A stretch of DNA of 64,000 nucleotides from Polystyrenella longa (GTDB lineage: Bacteria; Planctomycetota; Planctomycetia; Planctomycetales; Planctomycetaceae): positions 3,123,001 through 3,187,000 of the forward strand of contig NZ_CP036281.1 in NCBI RefSeq assembly GCF_007750395.1. The letters are read 5' to 3'. The position numbers were made by a program, and so were the translations under genes. Positions 54,592 to 63,734 of the stretch are shown here, one piece after another. How positions within the stretch are numbered: position 1 is the first letter of the stretch; each line of letters begins with the position of its first letter. The notes under the pieces were generated by a model. It searched no databases. It was given only the letters and a program-made list of their open reading frames with translations, and was not told the origin of the DNA.

Positions 54592-54805
54592 GTCTAGAGT
54601 TCTTTGAAAGAGCGAGATTCGAGGGTTAAAGAAAAAACCGAGAGGGGAGTAGCGCTGTCAGAACCCTACTTGGTCCCCTCTTGGATGATCGGCAATTCTC
54701 TTCGCGGACCACTTTCCCACGTCGTCTGCAATAGAGCTTCTTCCCAACAGCCCAACGTAGAATACCATATCAAACGCAGTTGCCAGCAATGTAAATGACG
54801 TACGT

Positions 54806-55264
54806 TCAGATGCAAGTGTTGCACCAAGCACTGCCGCCGCTTACGCATGCTGCCGGAGTGGTGCAGTCGTGCGCCAGATTTTGCCTCGGTGGACAAGGCA
54901 CAGGCGTCATTGAACTCCCGCAGGCAGCCGCGGCGTTAGGATCACAACTACCAAAGACTGTGTCAGTACAATCCCTGTGATTGCCTGTCGCAGAACATCC
55001 GTCCCGTGCCGTGGAGGTAAACTTGCAATTCAATCCAGCCGATATTGGAACGCAGTTTGGCTGAATGCAAGTTGGGCAAGCCACCAGAGGCCGAATGCAT
55101 TGGTCTGTGTAGAAGTCATCTTGCCCTCCTACCGTCGACAGTTGCTCCTCATGTGACATTGGAGTGAGTGCTCTATCTATTGACGCTACGTAGCCGAGCG
55201 AGCATAACGAGAGCACAACACCTAATGCATAGGGAAACAAATTAAACAAGCAAGCGATGTTCAT
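54806..55264 (-). CDS. Secreted Cys-rich protein with Gly-Gly motif
   Basis: 152 residues. A signal peptide (about 1-30) is followed by MSHEEQLSTVGG (36-47), resembling a double-glycine leader, then 105 residues with 14 cysteines (56 to 151) and no other globular pattern. The even number and spacing suggest several disulfides. ATG 55264 has AAGGA upstream; a start at 55360 is less likely. Encoded between the DUF1559-FGE fusion and the anchored-ectodomain gene. By inference, it is a substrate of the C39-like peptidase. No family recognised. Confidence 0.7.
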   Translation of the reverse strand: MNIACLFNLFPYALGVVLSLCSLGYVASIDRALTPMSHEEQLSTVGGQDDFYTDQCIRPLVACPTCIQPNCVPISAGLNCKFTSTARDGCSATGNHRDCTDTVFGSCDPNAAAACGSSMTPVPCPPRQNLAHDCTTPAACVSGGSAWCNTCI

Positions 55265-55363
55265 AGTGGAAGTCCTTTTAAAAAATACTATTGAAATAGT
55301 TACCAAATACCATGCCACAAGTCCTTGAACAAATGGGGTCGAATTGTGGTTGCGAGGCATTTA

Positions 55364-57355
55364 TTACTTTCGGGTAATGTCTACATAGCCATTTTTATTA
55401 GCAGTAAGGTCACAGACTATTCTGAATCCAATAAACGGACTGCCTTTCCATGGGTCGTTAGCCACATACACCTTACAGTATGGCCCCGTCGCGACCCAAT
55501 ACCATCCGCGGATAACATGAAGATATCCTGTTGCTGGCCCACGGGGATTATCGACGGGAGAGTTAGCGTAGTAATCGCGACGGCGATAATCTGATACCCA
55601 TTCAAATACATTTCCGGTCATATCATAGACGCCAAACCTGTTGGCAGGATATGTCCCAACTGGTACGGTAGTAATCTGGTCGGCTAGCTTGTTATCCCGG
55701 CTACCAATTTCACCAGTCTCATTAGTTTTTATCCATTCCGCATGCTGCTCAATCTCTTCGGTGTCTGCCGCCCGGCAAGCCCATTCCCATTCGGACTCGG
55801 TTGGCAAGCGGTAAACTCGCCCGTATTTTTTTTCTTCCGGAAGAGCTGAGAGCAGATTACAAAAGCGAACGGCATCATCCCATGAAACATTTTCTACAGG
55901 GCATTCCGATGTGTCTTCTAATGTCACTCTTTCTCGGTATTCTCCGGTTCCGGAATGGGCGCTCGGGTTATTCCCCGCTATTTGTTCGAATTGCTCTTGT
56001 GTCACCTCGTGAAGCCCCAAATAAAAAGGGTGTGTTAGGCGTACTTTATGGGGGACGGCATCATCGGGATACGGAAATTCATTGCCTTTATTGGGCAGCC
56101 CCATCAAAAATTCACCATCTGGCACCGCGACGAACTTCATGCCGATTGAATTTTCGATATAAACTGAGGCAGGCTCGACCTCAGACGGGGCTGAAGCTTG
56201 AGAAACAGAAACTGCTGATTCCGCTTCCCCTGGTTCGTATAGACCCGCGAGTTCATCCTCAAACGTTTCCGAATTGAAGATGGCTTCCGGCGCTTCACGT
56301 GAGTGCATGACGTGCCATAGAGTTTTCTCAACCGTGTCCGACACAAACCGCACGGAGCCATCGAGCAGCATGGCATTGACACCACCCGAATGCATACTGC
56401 GGGCAGTTGCCTGGGCATTTTCGTTGCAATAGTCGCACGCCCCCATTTTCTTTCCGTCTATAAACTCTGCACCTAGCTTTTTGTATAACGCGGGCGCCCC
56501 CAATATGTCGTCCTCACCCGAATCGCTTTCGACATAGTTTGGACCTCCATCATCACCGACGACTCCATGCCCCCAGGTAATGCTTCCGCCAATCTGACCA
56601 AGTGCCCACACGCCGCGGGGATCGATCGGATCAAGGCCCGCACGAATTTCTTCGAGGGCTACAAATGTGGACGCACCATTCACGATATCAGATCGAGAAA
56701 AACTTTTATTGATCCCCGCTAAGCCATTTCCCCACCATTGAAACTCGCGAGTTCCCTCGTCGTAAACATAACGATTTTCCGTTGGACCTGGGTTGGAAAG
56801 CGTTCCAAACTCGGCGGGAACATATTCACTCCCACCATTGATCGCGTAATTGCCGCGAGCAAAGTAGACGAGCGATCCGTCCGGCGTTTCAAGTTCGTAT
56901 TGGTTGTCGGGGCGATTATACGTATCACTGGGACAACTAAGTGCTGGGAATTCCGATTCCCGAGCCGCAGCATTTTCCGGTGCGATGGTTGGTAAATCCG
57001 AGCGGAACGAAAAGCTGTCGCCATCCCCCAGATAAGGCAGCAGCATCTGCACCCAATTATCTCGCGTCACTTCTACTTTAGTAGGAAACTCGTGAGAGAG
57101 GAGGTTTGGCAGATCCAGCCCCTCGGAACCCCAATGAGCCGCAGGGGGATAAACCCTGTGCGTGTCATGGTACGACTCTAACGCAACACCTAATTGCGAC
57201 AAGTTGTATTCACACGTCTGAAGTCGTGACATTTCCTGCAAGCGAGCCAACGCAGGCACGCCGACCAGAAACAGAATATTTCCAATGACGATCAAGAGTA
57301 TCCACTCTTTGATGCTCCATCGGAAGTTCCAAGTTGTTGATGACTCCTCAGACAT
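55364..57355 (-). CDS. DUF1559 protein fused to inactive FGE-like domain
   Basis: 663 residues. An N-terminal hydrophobic helix (about 16-37) lacks the usual prepilin FTLVE cleavage site. A DUF1559 domain follows (about 38-345: CEYNLSQLGVALESYHDTHRVYPPA, ARSMHSGGVNAMLLDGSVRFVSD). A linker leads to an FGE-sulfatase fold (about 400-655: IGMKFVAVPDGEFLMG, CPVENVSWDDAVRFCNLLS, RLPTESEWEWACRA, VYDMTGNVFEWVSDY). The C-terminal block reads RGWYWVATGPYC, so only one of the two catalytic cysteines remains; it is probably a binding or structural domain. A fusion of these two families is notable. Part of the cluster; 51 bases after the upstream gene. Confidence 0.85.
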   Translation of the reverse strand: MSEESSTTWNFRWSIKEWILLIVIGNILFLVGVPALARLQEMSRLQTCEYNLSQLGVALESYHDTHRVYPPAAHWGSEGLDLPNLLSHEFPTKVEVTRDNWVQMLLPYLGDGDSFSFRSDLPTIAPENAAARESEFPALSCPSDTYNRPDNQYELETPDGSLVYFARGNYAINGGSEYVPAEFGTLSNPGPTENRYVYDEGTREFQWWGNGLAGINKSFSRSDIVNGASTFVALEEIRAGLDPIDPRGVWALGQIGGSITWGHGVVGDDGGPNYVESDSGEDDILGAPALYKKLGAEFIDGKKMGACDYCNENAQATARSMHSGGVNAMLLDGSVRFVSDTVEKTLWHVMHSREAPEAIFNSETFEDELAGLYEPGEAESAVSVSQASAPSEVEPASVYIENSIGMKFVAVPDGEFLMGLPNKGNEFPYPDDAVPHKVRLTHPFYLGLHEVTQEQFEQIAGNNPSAHSGTGEYRERVTLEDTSECPVENVSWDDAVRFCNLLSALPEEKKYGRVYRLPTESEWEWACRAADTEEIEQHAEWIKTNETGEIGSRDNKLADQITTVPVGTYPANRFGVYDMTGNVFEWVSDYRRRDYYANSPVDNPRGPATGYLHVIRGWYWVATGPYCKVYVANDPWKGSPFIGFRIVCDLTANKNGYVDITRK

Positions 57356-57406
57356 TACTTTCGCCTTGTCTTAATTTCCGAGCCCAAAATTCAATGTCAA
57401 TCTTCA

Positions 57407-58438
57407 TCAGTCGATTGAGACGCTAACCTTACCTTGATACGTCACGAGACTTACAAATGTCCTGATACTCGCCTTCTCACCCAGAAAGTGAACAGAGCCA
57501 TCACACAACAGGACATTTACCCCTCCGTTATGGAAGCTATACACGCCACTTTCTGCGGCATTCGTGCAGTTAATAGCACACACATCTCCACCGGCTCCCG
57601 AATAACCAATGAACCAGTTCTCCGCATTGAGCACATCCGCCCAGCCCCCCCCTTTTGTTTTACTACCAGTATTCTTGCCGTACTCATAGAGATCGGGGCG
57701 ACCGGCAATCTCCCACATCATAGCCGTATTGCTTAACCCATCGGTAATATTACTAAATGACAAGTCCGGATGATTATTAGACAGCACCCCTTCTGGCAGA
57801 CTAGCCTCTTCGGGAGCAGCAAACGGTCGTAACAGGTGCCCGATTCCAGAACTGGGCCCATAATCAGTAGCCCCCGTTTTGAATTCAATATCGATACCAA
57901 GATCGCTCCACGTATCAGTATGCACCTTCTCGACACGGGGCGTCGATGGGCACAGAAAAACAGCAACCGGTCGCGCGACGATGCTTTGATTGTCGGCGGT
58001 GTAATTCGGCAATCCCAAGGACGTCAAATCGACTGGAGCGAACATCGGTTGAGAAAAATCAATGGCTTCGTAGAGATTGTTATTTTCAAGAAATGGAAGC
58101 AGCCGCTCGGCGTAGGTATGAATATTGACGTCATCCACGTCACCAATAGACGTTTGCAGAAATACCGGCAAAACCGACCCTGTTTCCTTACGGGTCGCCA
58201 GATAAACGGGAGGGAGCTGCCGTTCAAGATCGTGATAGGAATGAAAGGCGATTCCGATTTGCCTCAAGTTATTGATGCATGTGGCACGCCGGGCACTTTC
58301 ACGCGTGGACTGCACGGCGGGGATCAGCAGAGAAAGCAAAATAGTGACAACGGAGATCACCACGACCAGCTCGACCAGAGAGAAAGCTGACCTTGTCTGG
58401 CGTTGTAATGAAAATAGAAAAGAGGATTTAACTCGCAT
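57407..58438 (-). CDS. DUF1559 prepilin-like protein
   Basis: 343 residues. Type IV pilin-like N-terminus RSAFSLVELVVVISVVTILLSLLIPAVQSTRESARRATCINNLRQIGIAF (cut between Ala and Phe expected, then methylation), followed by DUF1559 with the C-terminal YSFHNGGVNVLLCDGSVHFLGE. Probably exported by a type II/IV-type machine and displayed or used in pseudopilus-like structures; planctomycetes have dozens of such genes. First gene of the cluster; an AT-rich, roughly 200-base region separates it from the divergent next gene. Confidence 0.92.
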   Translation of the reverse strand: MRVKSSFLFSLQRQTRSAFSLVELVVVISVVTILLSLLIPAVQSTRESARRATCINNLRQIGIAFHSYHDLERQLPPVYLATRKETGSVLPVFLQTSIGDVDDVNIHTYAERLLPFLENNNLYEAIDFSQPMFAPVDLTSLGLPNYTADNQSIVARPVAVFLCPSTPRVEKVHTDTWSDLGIDIEFKTGATDYGPSSGIGHLLRPFAAPEEASLPEGVLSNNHPDLSFSNITDGLSNTAMMWEIAGRPDLYEYGKNTGSKTKGGGWADVLNAENWFIGYSGAGGDVCAINCTNAAESGVYSFHNGGVNVLLCDGSVHFLGEKASIRTFVSLVTYQGKVSVSID

Positions 58439-58648
58439 CGAATTTACAATCCATTAAATCTGACACCATGTTTCTGCTATGCTTTTACTTGACCACAATG
58501 CAATTCAATCATCAAACATAATCTGGATATATTTCTTTCATTTAATTAAAAAACTGCACCCAATATTATGGCAGAGTATTAGACTGCCATAGGATGAAAC
58601 ATGCATTTGATTCAATGCTTTGCAAACCTTACCAGTGAGATAGTCAGA

Positions 58649-59812
58649 ATGAATAAGCTTGAAGAGAGCGTTTTGCCACATCGCCAACATGGTTTAGACA
58701 GTTTGCGAGGCTTAGGAGTGATGCTGGTTGCCCTATATGTATTTGCCAGCGGAACTGTGAGTCTAGATATTCAGTCCACAATTCATGTGGAACTGAAGAG
58801 TCATCTAGAGGGATCGATTTGGGACGGGCTACATCTCTTCGACCTAGCAATGCCTCTCTTTTTGTTTTGCACAGGAGCCTCGCTCGTGTTCTTTATACAG
58901 AACAATCCTGCGAATCAAACAATCGGCATTGCCTTTCGTTGTCTTGCCCTGATTGCAATCGGCATGCTGTGGGAGAATCTACTTTGGGAGGGAGGGCTAC
59001 GTTGGACTGGCCCATTACATCACATTGCACTCGCCACGTTACTGGTGTTTGGCTGCTTGAGGTTACTCCCCCCTATTGGGCAATTGGGATTAGGCCTGTT
59101 TATCTTGATTAACTATTTTTACCTGATCAGTTCTTATCAAGTCGCGCCCTACACGGATACTAACTTGAAACCTATCTATCCCTATGGTTTTCAGAATAAT
59201 CTACTGGCTTATATCGATAGCCTGTATCTACCCGGTAATAAGCTGTTTGGGAATTGGGACACGTACGGTCTGACGTCGATTATTGCCAGCTTGCCTGTCG
59301 TGTTAGTTGGCAGCTTGAGCGTAACATGGTGCTTAACGAAATCTTCACACAAGAGATATCTTTTAACCTTTGCTGCGGGGGCTGGCATTGCCACGGGGGG
59401 ATTTCTGATTTCATCGGAAATACCCATTAATCACTACTTGTGGACGCCATCTTTTGCGCTCATTTCCATCGGAGTCTTACTATGCCTTCTAGTGGCCTTT
59501 TCCATACTGGCCACTCATGAAACCTTGCTGGCGACGATAGGACGGAATTCCCTCCTATTCGTGCTGCTCCTGGGAATATGTCACGCGGGGAATCTCAGCC
59601 TAATCAATATCAAGCTCGCCCTGATCCTCTTTCCGGAAGCAATGCAGCAATCCGGCCTGATCGCTGTAGCATTATTAGAAGTCGGATTGCTATTCGGGAA
59701 CGCTTGGCTATTGAGACGTCAACAGTGGTACTTCACTGTTAATCGTCTTCTACGCCGATTACGAGGATGGTCATCAACTTCCACTCCAACAGAAGCAAGT
59801 CCATCACTCTGA
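58649..59812 (+). CDS. Multi-membrane acyltransferase-like protein (DUF5009/NAGAT type)
   Basis: 387 residues with about ten membrane helices. The start GLDSLRGLGVMLVALYVFASG and LFDLAMPLFLFCTGASLVFFI match the heparan-alpha-glucosaminide N-acetyltransferase-like/DUF5009 and YeiB-like group, which move acyl groups across or onto sugars at the membrane. ATG 58649 is preferred over an upstream 58601 start, which adds a non-hydrophobic stretch. The 3' end overlaps the convergent deacetylase gene by nine bases. Confidence 0.75.
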   Translation: MNKLEESVLPHRQHGLDSLRGLGVMLVALYVFASGTVSLDIQSTIHVELKSHLEGSIWDGLHLFDLAMPLFLFCTGASLVFFIQNNPANQTIGIAFRCLALIAIGMLWENLLWEGGLRWTGPLHHIALATLLVFGCLRLLPPIGQLGLGLFILINYFYLISSYQVAPYTDTNLKPIYPYGFQNNLLAYIDSLYLPGNKLFGNWDTYGLTSIIASLPVVLVGSLSVTWCLTKSSHKRYLLTFAAGAGIATGGFLISSEIPINHYLWTPSFALISIGVLLCLLVAFSILATHETLLATIGRNSLLFVLLLGICHAGNLSLINIKLALILFPEAMQQSGLIAVALLEVGLLFGNAWLLRRQQWYFTVNRLLRRLRGWSSTSTPTEASPSL

Positions 59813-60772
59813 TCCCAAGGGAAATTGTCCTGCTTCCCGCATCTGGCGGAATTGCTCCCAGTTTAATAATTGAATTCCATGCCGTTTCAGCTCTCGATCC
59901 ATTTCGAGTGAATTGAACACCCGAAAGTCCTCCTGTCGCCCGGAGATATAGGGAGGCTCTGGCCCTGTCGTTTCCTTGTAGCCACAGTGAATAATGAATT
60001 CGGAAACCCCGCCGGGCAACGTTCTCACTGCATTAACAAAATGATTTCGTTTTTCATCCGGAGGTGCATCGTAGTTGTCAGACTCTGCATAGGCGAAGAG
60101 TGGCATCTGGTGGTCGTCCAGTTTTTCTCCCGCTTGAGCATAGGCCTCCAGCAAGCCACCGTAGAACTCCGCGCGTTGTTTGAGGGGCATGGTGTCCACG
60201 CGGCGGAGCCGTATCGGGAGATCGTATTCCAGCCCTAATTCGACATAAAGCTCGATCAAGTCCTGACGGCCAAGTAGCGAGTACATATGGTTGTCCATAT
60301 GCGTGATCCGGATACCCGCTTCCAGGGCTTTTTCGATTTGAGCCCGCAGTTCCAATTCAACATGTTCACGCTGAGCATGCTTCGCGACTTCCTGAGAAGT
60401 CCGCCAGAAGTTCCCATCCTGATCCACGAGACTGGAAACTTTTTCTTTGGGAAGAACCGGGCCCCAAGTGAATCGCCTGGTTTCGTTAGTGAGCGTTAAA
60501 TGCACTCCATAATCGTATTCTGGGTGTGACTCGGCCCAAACCGCAAACTCGTCAAATCCGGGGCAAGGAGGCATGATGCTGGCCGAAGTCACAATCCCGC
60601 GTTCCAGGCTTTCCATGGTTGCGACATTCATGGAGTGGCACATACCGGCATCATCGGTATGGATCATGAGATAACGGAGTCGGAGTTTTCCATCCGGAAC
60701 GGTCGCGAGCAACCAGGTGCAAAACCCACCTACCATCAAAAAGGAGAGAGTCAGTTTGAGCCGATTGGACAT
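59804..60772 (-). CDS. YdjC/ChbG-family deacetylase
   Basis: 322 residues with an N-terminal hydrophobic segment (signal or anchor, about 6-24). The family motifs are present: MIHTDDAGMCHSMNVA (metal Asp pair), GVHLTLTNE (His) and ITHMDNHMYSLLGR (Asp-x-His). YdjC-like enzymes deacetylate chitooligosaccharides or other acetylated sugars. Exported position fits cell-wall or external polysaccharide. Substrate not determinable. Confidence 0.85.
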   Translation of the reverse strand: MSNRLKLTLSFLMVGGFCTWLLATVPDGKLRLRYLMIHTDDAGMCHSMNVATMESLERGIVTSASIMPPCPGFDEFAVWAESHPEYDYGVHLTLTNETRRFTWGPVLPKEKVSSLVDQDGNFWRTSQEVAKHAQREHVELELRAQIEKALEAGIRITHMDNHMYSLLGRQDLIELYVELGLEYDLPIRLRRVDTMPLKQRAEFYGGLLEAYAQAGEKLDDHQMPLFAYAESDNYDAPPDEKRNHFVNAVRTLPGGVSEFIIHCGYKETTGPEPPYISGRQEDFRVFNSLEMDRELKRHGIQLLNWEQFRQMREAGQFPLGSE

Positions 60773-60804
60773 GTTTTTCCCATATTAGTGGAGGGAGATT
60801 ATTT

Positions 60805-61575
60805 TTAAAGCGAAGCCAGATCAACTCCGGCTCCGATAAGCAAGCGTTCTGCCTGATTCAGGTGAGACTCGACGAGCTTTGCGGCATCATTACGCTCTGC
60901 ATTAGCTGACCGAATAGCGTTCGGCAAATGTTCCTGACCTAACCACAATAGTTGCATCTGCAACTGATTGCTGGGAGTGGCCGTCTCGTCCAATTCGGCG
61001 GCAATTATTTGAATTTGCGGTAAAACCCGTGATTCAAATTCGGCCCATTTAGCCTTATCCGCCTTCGCGGCACGCAAGGTCTTAGATTCATCCCAAATCT
61101 GCGAATAAGTCTGAAAATAAGCTTTTTCAGTCGCGTAAGGATTAGCTGATTTCTGGTAGTAATAAAGGTTCATACTGGCCCATACGAGAAGTACAGCAAT
61201 TCCCCAAGTCACTTTAGATCGCAGGACCGTTGCACAACCATCCTGAAGGTCCCACAGCTTGTAGGTTAGTGAAGAAGCGCTCTTTTGTTGCGAAACGCGG
61301 TGGATGGGAGGGGTCTTGACTTGGTGAGGAAACTGTTCTTCTTCAGGAACCGACTTACTCACTTGGTCCTTAGGAATATCAGCCTGCACTAGTTCCGGGT
61401 AACGGTGCTTCAGCGATCTCATTACTGATTCCGCTGCGATCCATTTACCATCTCGCCCCTGTTTGATGGAGTGTTGCAGTGTAAACCGACCAGCACGGAT
61501 CAGCTCGACCAGTTTAGCAAAGGTAACCGGTCCAAAAGTCCCGGTGGACTCCTTCACGTAAAACTCATCCCGCAT
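60805..61575 (-). CDS. GYF_2/DUF4339-domain membrane protein
   Basis: 256 residues. The first 50 residues (EFYVKESTGTFGPVTFAKLVELIRAGRFTLQHSIKQGRDGKWIAAESV) are a GYF_2/DUF4339 domain, usually a peptide-binding module. A single transmembrane helix lies near 120-140, followed by a helical region. ATG 61575 is preceded by AAAGGTGG. It probably anchors a protein interaction at the membrane. Function unknown. Confidence 0.78.
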   Translation of the reverse strand: MRDEFYVKESTGTFGPVTFAKLVELIRAGRFTLQHSIKQGRDGKWIAAESVMRSLKHRYPELVQADIPKDQVSKSVPEEEQFPHQVKTPPIHRVSQQKSASSLTYKLWDLQDGCATVLRSKVTWGIAVLLVWASMNLYYYQKSANPYATEKAYFQTYSQIWDESKTLRAAKADKAKWAEFESRVLPQIQIIAAELDETATPSNQLQMQLLWLGQEHLPNAIRSANAERNDAAKLVESHLNQAERLLIGAGVDLASL

Positions 61576-62053
61576 GGGAGAAGCCACCTTTTCGAGAAAG
61601 CGGAAAGAAAACCAAGATAGTGTTAGTCTATTAACAAACAAGAGGTGGTTCAAGTTCAAAGCGAGAGATGTCTCAGATAGCTGATTCAATCGCCGAGTGA
61701 TTCTCCAAATTTACGAAAACAGACTTATAGAGTTGCTGCTGAATTAATCGTGACTTCCATCCCTGCGATGGTTCTTTTTTTATAACTCCGAATGCGACCC
61801 CACGCGTGCGTATTTGATTTCTTCTTACTCGCGAGCAATCTTGCTGATCAGCACTCAGTCGGGCGTAATGTGGCAGCCGAGATAGTCTTCCCTATCGCCA
61901 GTGAGTCTGTGATGGACATGTTTCACAGGCAATTATTGTTTTCAATCAATAGATGATGGATCTTCAAGAATTGATGTATTCACACCCTGCTCTACGAATG
62001 TAACAAAATGCCGTAAAGACAACTATTACTGGACTGGCTTTCTGGATCGGTAG
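61576..62053. other. Intergenic region
   Basis: 478 bases without a convincing gene, RNA or terminator. The remaining sequence is AT-rich with scattered short palindromes only. Confidence 0.5.
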
Positions 62054-62383
62054 TCAATTCAAGTCGTCTTGGGTGAGATCTTTTCGAGCCGCATGGCGAA
62101 CACGCAAGATGAAAACTTTTCCATCTCTAATCGTGAACACAATGCGATGCGTCAAACGACGCCCTAAACCAAACATGAGTTGACGCAGACCATAGGGGGA
62201 AAGATCACTTTCAGGGGCAAGCGGCAGGCGTTCAGGATCACTTGAGAGTGTCTTGTTGATTTTGATTTCGATCTCAGCCAGCCATTTGCTGGCCTCAGCA
62301 GGAGACCGATGATCCCGCCACCATCTAACCGCTTCTTCGATGTCGTTTTTGGCGGGTTCCGTATATTCGATGGGATATTTCAT
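62054..62383 (-). CDS. ParE/RelE-type toxin
   Basis: 109 residues, with IEYTEPAKNDIEEAVRWWRDHRSPAEASKWLAEIEIKI and FGLGRRLTHRIVFTIRDGKVFILRVRHAARKDL, the ParE-type toxin fold. The ATG overlaps the antitoxin stop (ATGA). ParE toxins poison DNA gyrase; RelE-like ones cut mRNA. The target here is not determinable. Confidence 0.88.
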   Translation of the reverse strand: MKYPIEYTEPAKNDIEEAVRWWRDHRSPAEASKWLAEIEIKINKTLSSDPERLPLAPESDLSPYGLRQLMFGLGRRLTHRIVFTIRDGKVFILRVRHAARKDLTQDDLN

Positions 62384-62601
62384 TGAGCCGTCGGGGGCAG
62401 CTCTAACCTCTTCCGAATATCAGGGTAAACTTCCTCTGAAGAAATGACACGTCCTTCGTTGAGTGCATCAATTCCTTGCTGAATGGCAACACGTTCCGCA
62501 TCACGATCCAGAAGATTGTAAATGTATTGTTCCAGTGACCCAAAACCGGCGGCAATCGCCTGGTTTTGAAGACTTTCATTCGCTGCGATCTTGATTTCCA
62601 T
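62380..62601 (-). CDS. Antitoxin of the ParE-type pair
   Basis: 73 residues, acidic, with an N-terminal short strand (MEIKIAANESLQNQAIAAGFGSLEQYIYNLL) of the kind that dimerises and binds DNA in type II antitoxins, and a C-terminal arm for toxin binding. It is encoded before and overlapping the toxin gene by four bases. GAGAGAGGATATAGTCT precedes the ATG. Probably also represses its own operon. Confidence 0.8.
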   Translation of the reverse strand: MEIKIAANESLQNQAIAAGFGSLEQYIYNLLDRDAERVAIQQGIDALNEGRVISSEEVYPDIRKRLELPPTAQ

Positions 62602-62830
62602 AGACTATATCCTCTCTCTTGGATCATATCATTTTGTCTAAGCACACGTCAAAGACAATTTGCAAATGTTCCGAAGTGTCGAATAATACCCAGAAGGAAG
62701 CATCAACACTTAACCGTAGTGTGTTCTGGCGGCGTAGCCTCCTGTTTTTAAGGGCTTTTCGGGACCGTGAGCCGCCACACCTATCCTGGACAGGATCTAG
62801 TGATGGAGGATTGACAAAAACCTCCCCGTT

Positions 62831-63232
62831 TTACCGCAGGTATCTTAAGGGTAGTAATCCATGGTCCCGGTATCGCTGAAGCTCATCGACGGGGATTTTC
62901 CAGCTTTTGGCGTCCCCTCGTCCCGATTCACATTTCTCGGCATGGATACGGGCCAGCCGACACCATTCACGGACGGTGTATTCACCCCGTTCGACCTCTG
63001 TGGCAAACTCCGAAACGGAATAATATTCTCGCGCACAAGAGACCTCCGGAACCGCATTGGTAGCTAATACCTTTTGTTCCATGGTGGTCAGGACAGTTTC
63101 CAGGGTAGAAAAACGGTTGAGCAGTTTCTCAAACCGGCTATCAAACCAGGAGTAGTCGACAAGGTCGGTAGGACCCTGCGGCGGACTTGATTCTTGATGA
63201 GGTTGGGGGCGATAGGGGGAATGATTAAACAT
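62831..63232 (-). CDS. HTH (excisionase-type) DNA-binding protein
   Basis: 133 residues. The N-terminal 65 residues are Pro/Ser-rich with a short helix; the C-terminal half (EYYSVSEFATEVERGEYTVREWCRLARIHAEKCESGRGDAKSWKIPVDELQRYRDHGLLP) is a helix_turn_helix_17-type excisionase-like fold. AGAGGCTGAGACTC precedes the ATG. Regulator or directionality factor. Confidence 0.65.
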   Translation of the reverse strand: MFNHSPYRPQPHQESSPPQGPTDLVDYSWFDSRFEKLLNRFSTLETVLTTMEQKVLATNAVPEVSCAREYYSVSEFATEVERGEYTVREWCRLARIHAEKCESGRGDAKSWKIPVDELQRYRDHGLLPLRYLR

Positions 63233-63330
63233 GAGTCTCAGCCTCTCTTGGGAATGAAGGTCTCTGATAAAAATGCTGCATGAGAATAAAGCAGTAAGTA
63301 ATAAAACAGATCGGAAGTCATGAATCGAAT

Positions 63331-63729
63331 TTAGTAAGCAGGACCGCTCAGCGTTTCGATAGTGACTTTGTCAATGGACGGGCTTTGCTCCGCTCTCTCG
63401 AAAGTACGGGGGCCCATCTCCATCAATGATTTCATTTTGCCTGCTCCGATTAACTCGGCCAATTCGATCATGTTTCGGCCTTCGATAGTCACGTGGTATT
63501 TCTCCATCCCGAAGAGACAGAGTTGCAAATGGCCCGCGTCTCGCAAGCGGACTTCTCGTAGATCGCTATAAGCGTAGCTTGTCACCCGACCATCAAAGAA
63601 ATGAACCTGGAACATCATCAACGGAGGATCATTGGGATGAGACCGTTTCCACGGGAGTTCGGTGGCCGATTTCAGTCGATGGCCGCTCTGAAGCGAGTTC
63701 TCATTCGAAGGAAAGGGTAAGTTGCTCAT
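63331..63729 (-). CDS. Hypothetical protein
   Basis: 132 residues, soluble, no family recognised. AGGAGTTAATCAG precedes the ATG and overlaps the stop of the next gene upstream, so the two are translationally coupled. Strong ribosome site supports a real gene. Confidence 0.65.
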   Translation of the reverse strand: MSNLPFPSNENSLQSGHRLKSATELPWKRSHPNDPPLMMFQVHFFDGRVTSYAYSDLREVRLRDAGHLQLCLFGMEKYHVTIEGRNMIELAELIGAGKMKSLMEMGPRTFERAEQSPSIDKVTIETLSGPAY

Positions 63730-63734
63730 GCTGA

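Noticed and set aside
54638-54652. Distal attachment site for the second integrase
   Set aside because: Only about nine bases match the tRNA 3' end on the minus strand, within chance expectation in this window.
55364-57355. A second active formylglycine-generating enzyme
   Set aside because: The C-terminal block lacks the first catalytic cysteine, and the domain is fused to DUF1559.
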